Below, piece by piece: positions 62,864-64,000 of a stretch of DNA of 64,000 bases. Source of the stretch: Palsa-506 sp963755815. Lineage in GTDB: Bacteria > Actinomycetota > Actinomycetes > Streptosporangiales > Streptosporangiaceae. Location of the stretch: assembly GCA_963755815.1 (NCBI GenBank), contig CAVWLF010000012.1, forward strand, positions 1 to 64,000, given 5' to 3'. Positions within the stretch are counted from its first letter, which is position 1; every line of letters begins with the position of its first letter. The position numbers and the translations under genes are program-made. The notes beneath the pieces are model-generated. The model was not told where the DNA came from. It was given only the letters and a program-made list of their open reading frames with translations, and did no database searches.

Positions 62864-64000
62864 TCATGGCTGGCCGACCGGCTCCGGCCGGGCGGGCGGC
62901 CTGCCGATCAGCTCGATCAGCCCGAGTATCACCAGCAGCAGGATGACGAGCACGATGACGACGGCGGCCGTGGGCTGGCCCCAGAACACGAAGATCAGCG
63001 CGATGAGCGCCACGGCTGAAATGCGCAGCGCCGTCCGGTGCGCGTATGTCCACGTGCCGACGGGCCCGGTGGACACCCCGGCATGCTCGCCAGTTCGCCG
63101 GACCCAGTCCAGTCCCGATCCGAACGCCGCCCGGGTCCGGACGGCCGTCACCGACGGCCCGGTGAGGAATGCGCCCGCGGCGACGACCAGGCCCAGGACC
63201 AGGAGGGCGCGGAGTCCATCCTTGATGAACCGGACGAACGTATCGAACAGGGCGGCCGCGGCGTCACTGGGCAGTGCGCTTTCGGGGACGCTGTTCAGGT
63301 AGATGCCGCGGAAGATCAGCAGGCCGGCCCGAGGACGAGCATGGACGCGGCCAGGCCCAGCCCGGCCCCGATCAGCGCCCGGCGGTGGCCGCGCGCGACG
63401 TAGACGCCCAGGGCGAGCAGCAGCAGCGTCAGTATCGGCAGCACGATCTTGAGGTCGTTGATCAGCCGGTATCCGCTCTGCGCCTGGACCAGGGTCTTCG
63501 ATGAGAACAGCACCAGCGACGGGTGGAGCGGCGGGAGGCTGTTGATTATCGTGAATCCCCGCGCAACCAGGCGCTGCTTGACGATATCGATGAACGGGGC
63601 CAGGTCGATGGTGACGTTCCCGTTGGTGGTGGTGACCGCGCCGCCGCCCTGACCCGACAGCGCCTTCACCATCTGCGCATGGGCGACCCGGTTGACCTGG
63701 AGCCAGGCGCTGGCAAACTGCGGGCTGGTCACGATCTTGTGCACCTGGGTGTGAATGAACCCGGCGACGGCGCTGGAGATCGACGGGCCGAACGTCTTGA
63801 GCAGTGCGCCGACCCGCGGCAGCCCCTTGTTGGTGAGCAGGGTGGCGGCCTGATCGGTGAGGCCGGTCACGTTCAGGTGGCTGGTGACCTGAGTCGTGAT
63901 CTTGTCGGTCAGAGCGTTCTGGATCGTCGGGTCGTGCACCAGTGGCTCGATGTTGGCTATATAGCGGTTCGTGTCGGAAACCTGGTTGGCGCTCCAGACG
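62864..64000 (-). pseudogene. membrane protein, frameshifted and cut by right edge
   Basis: From the right edge leftward the frame gives WSANQVSDTNRYIANIEPLV, then a periplasmic region (TQVHKIVTSPQFASAWLQVN; VTTTNGNVTIDLAPFIDIVK; LFSSKTLVQAQSGYRLINDL) and helices to ASMLVLGPAC, where a stop falls at about 63320. A second frame, joined by adding one G in the GGG at 63325-63333 (LVLGAGLLIFRGIYLNS), continues through FVRFIKDGLRALLVLGLVVA to YAHRTALRISAVALIALIFV and ends at 62864. The repaired protein is about 379 residues within the window; its N-terminus is outside. Topology: a large external domain between helices. Function unknown. Confidence 0.85.

Overview
The window is a very GC-rich stretch of a soil-type actinobacterium. 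The evidence is high third-position GC, GTG starts with strong GGAGG ribosome sites, an F420-type luciferase-like oxidoreductase, three giant ATP-dependent LuxR (LAL/MalT-type) regulators, DUF2252, DUF2254, DUF6325, DUF6458 and SHOCT proteins, and a GH15 trehalase-like enzyme. No rRNA, tRNA, phage, insertion sequence or CRISPR array was seen. The genus cannot be named from this sequence alone; a Streptosporangiales-like lineage is a guess.

Layout. 1-7.0 kb: end of a small protein gene, a LAL regulator, an MMPL/RND exporter and an epoxide hydrolase. 7.1-12.5 kb: phosphoglucomutase and assorted oxidoreductases, plus a lower-GC methyltransferase. 12.6-16.5 kb: an ABC-2 exporter divergent from a NarL/DesK-type two-component system. 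16.5-19.5 kb: small enzymes and hypotheticals. 19.7-24.9 kb: two more LAL regulators in tandem. 25.0-28.1 kb: a tightly overlapping operon of a pterin-synthase-like enzyme, a methyltransferase, a GT4 glycosyltransferase and an SDR. 28.1-34.1 kb: ferredoxin-reductase-like flavoprotein, anti-sigma-type ATPase, DUF2252 protein, cation/proton antiporter and membrane proteins. 34.6-41.4 kb: a carbohydrate block (GH63-like glucosidase, GlgX debranching enzyme, GH15 trehalase/glucoamylase). 41.4-50 kb: redox block (GMC oxidoreductase, cytochrome bd oxidase CydAB, cyclase, an aberrant glucose-6-phosphate dehydrogenase overlapping an NDH-2-like dehydrogenase). 50-58.7 kb: ion and membrane homeostasis (K+ channel, ClC, Na+/H+ antiporter, SulP transporter, DUF2254 protein) with several microproteins. 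58.8-64 kb: arylsulfatase, SHOCT protein, carboxymuconolactone decarboxylase-like protein, GAP/Sap-type membrane protein and a broken membrane protein running off the right edge.

How it fits together. Storage-sugar breakdown, NADPH production, a bd oxidase, NDH-2 and ion channels look like an energy and stress-adaptation region. The most interesting signal is a recurrent intergenic element built on the half-site GGGTGAT (best full form ATCACCC-N5-GGGTGAT). It lies in front of the LAL regulator, the MMPL exporter, the glucosidase, the GMC/bd-oxidase region, the cyclase/G6PD divergent promoter, DUF6458, a 55-residue membrane protein and the ClC/DUF6325 divergent region, so it may mark one regulon. 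Two enzymes carry unusual key-residue changes: CydA has Lys where the His ligand of haem b558 is expected, and G6PD lacks the DHYLGK motif. Four genes are split by one-base indels, mostly in G/C runs, which may be sequencing error rather than biology.
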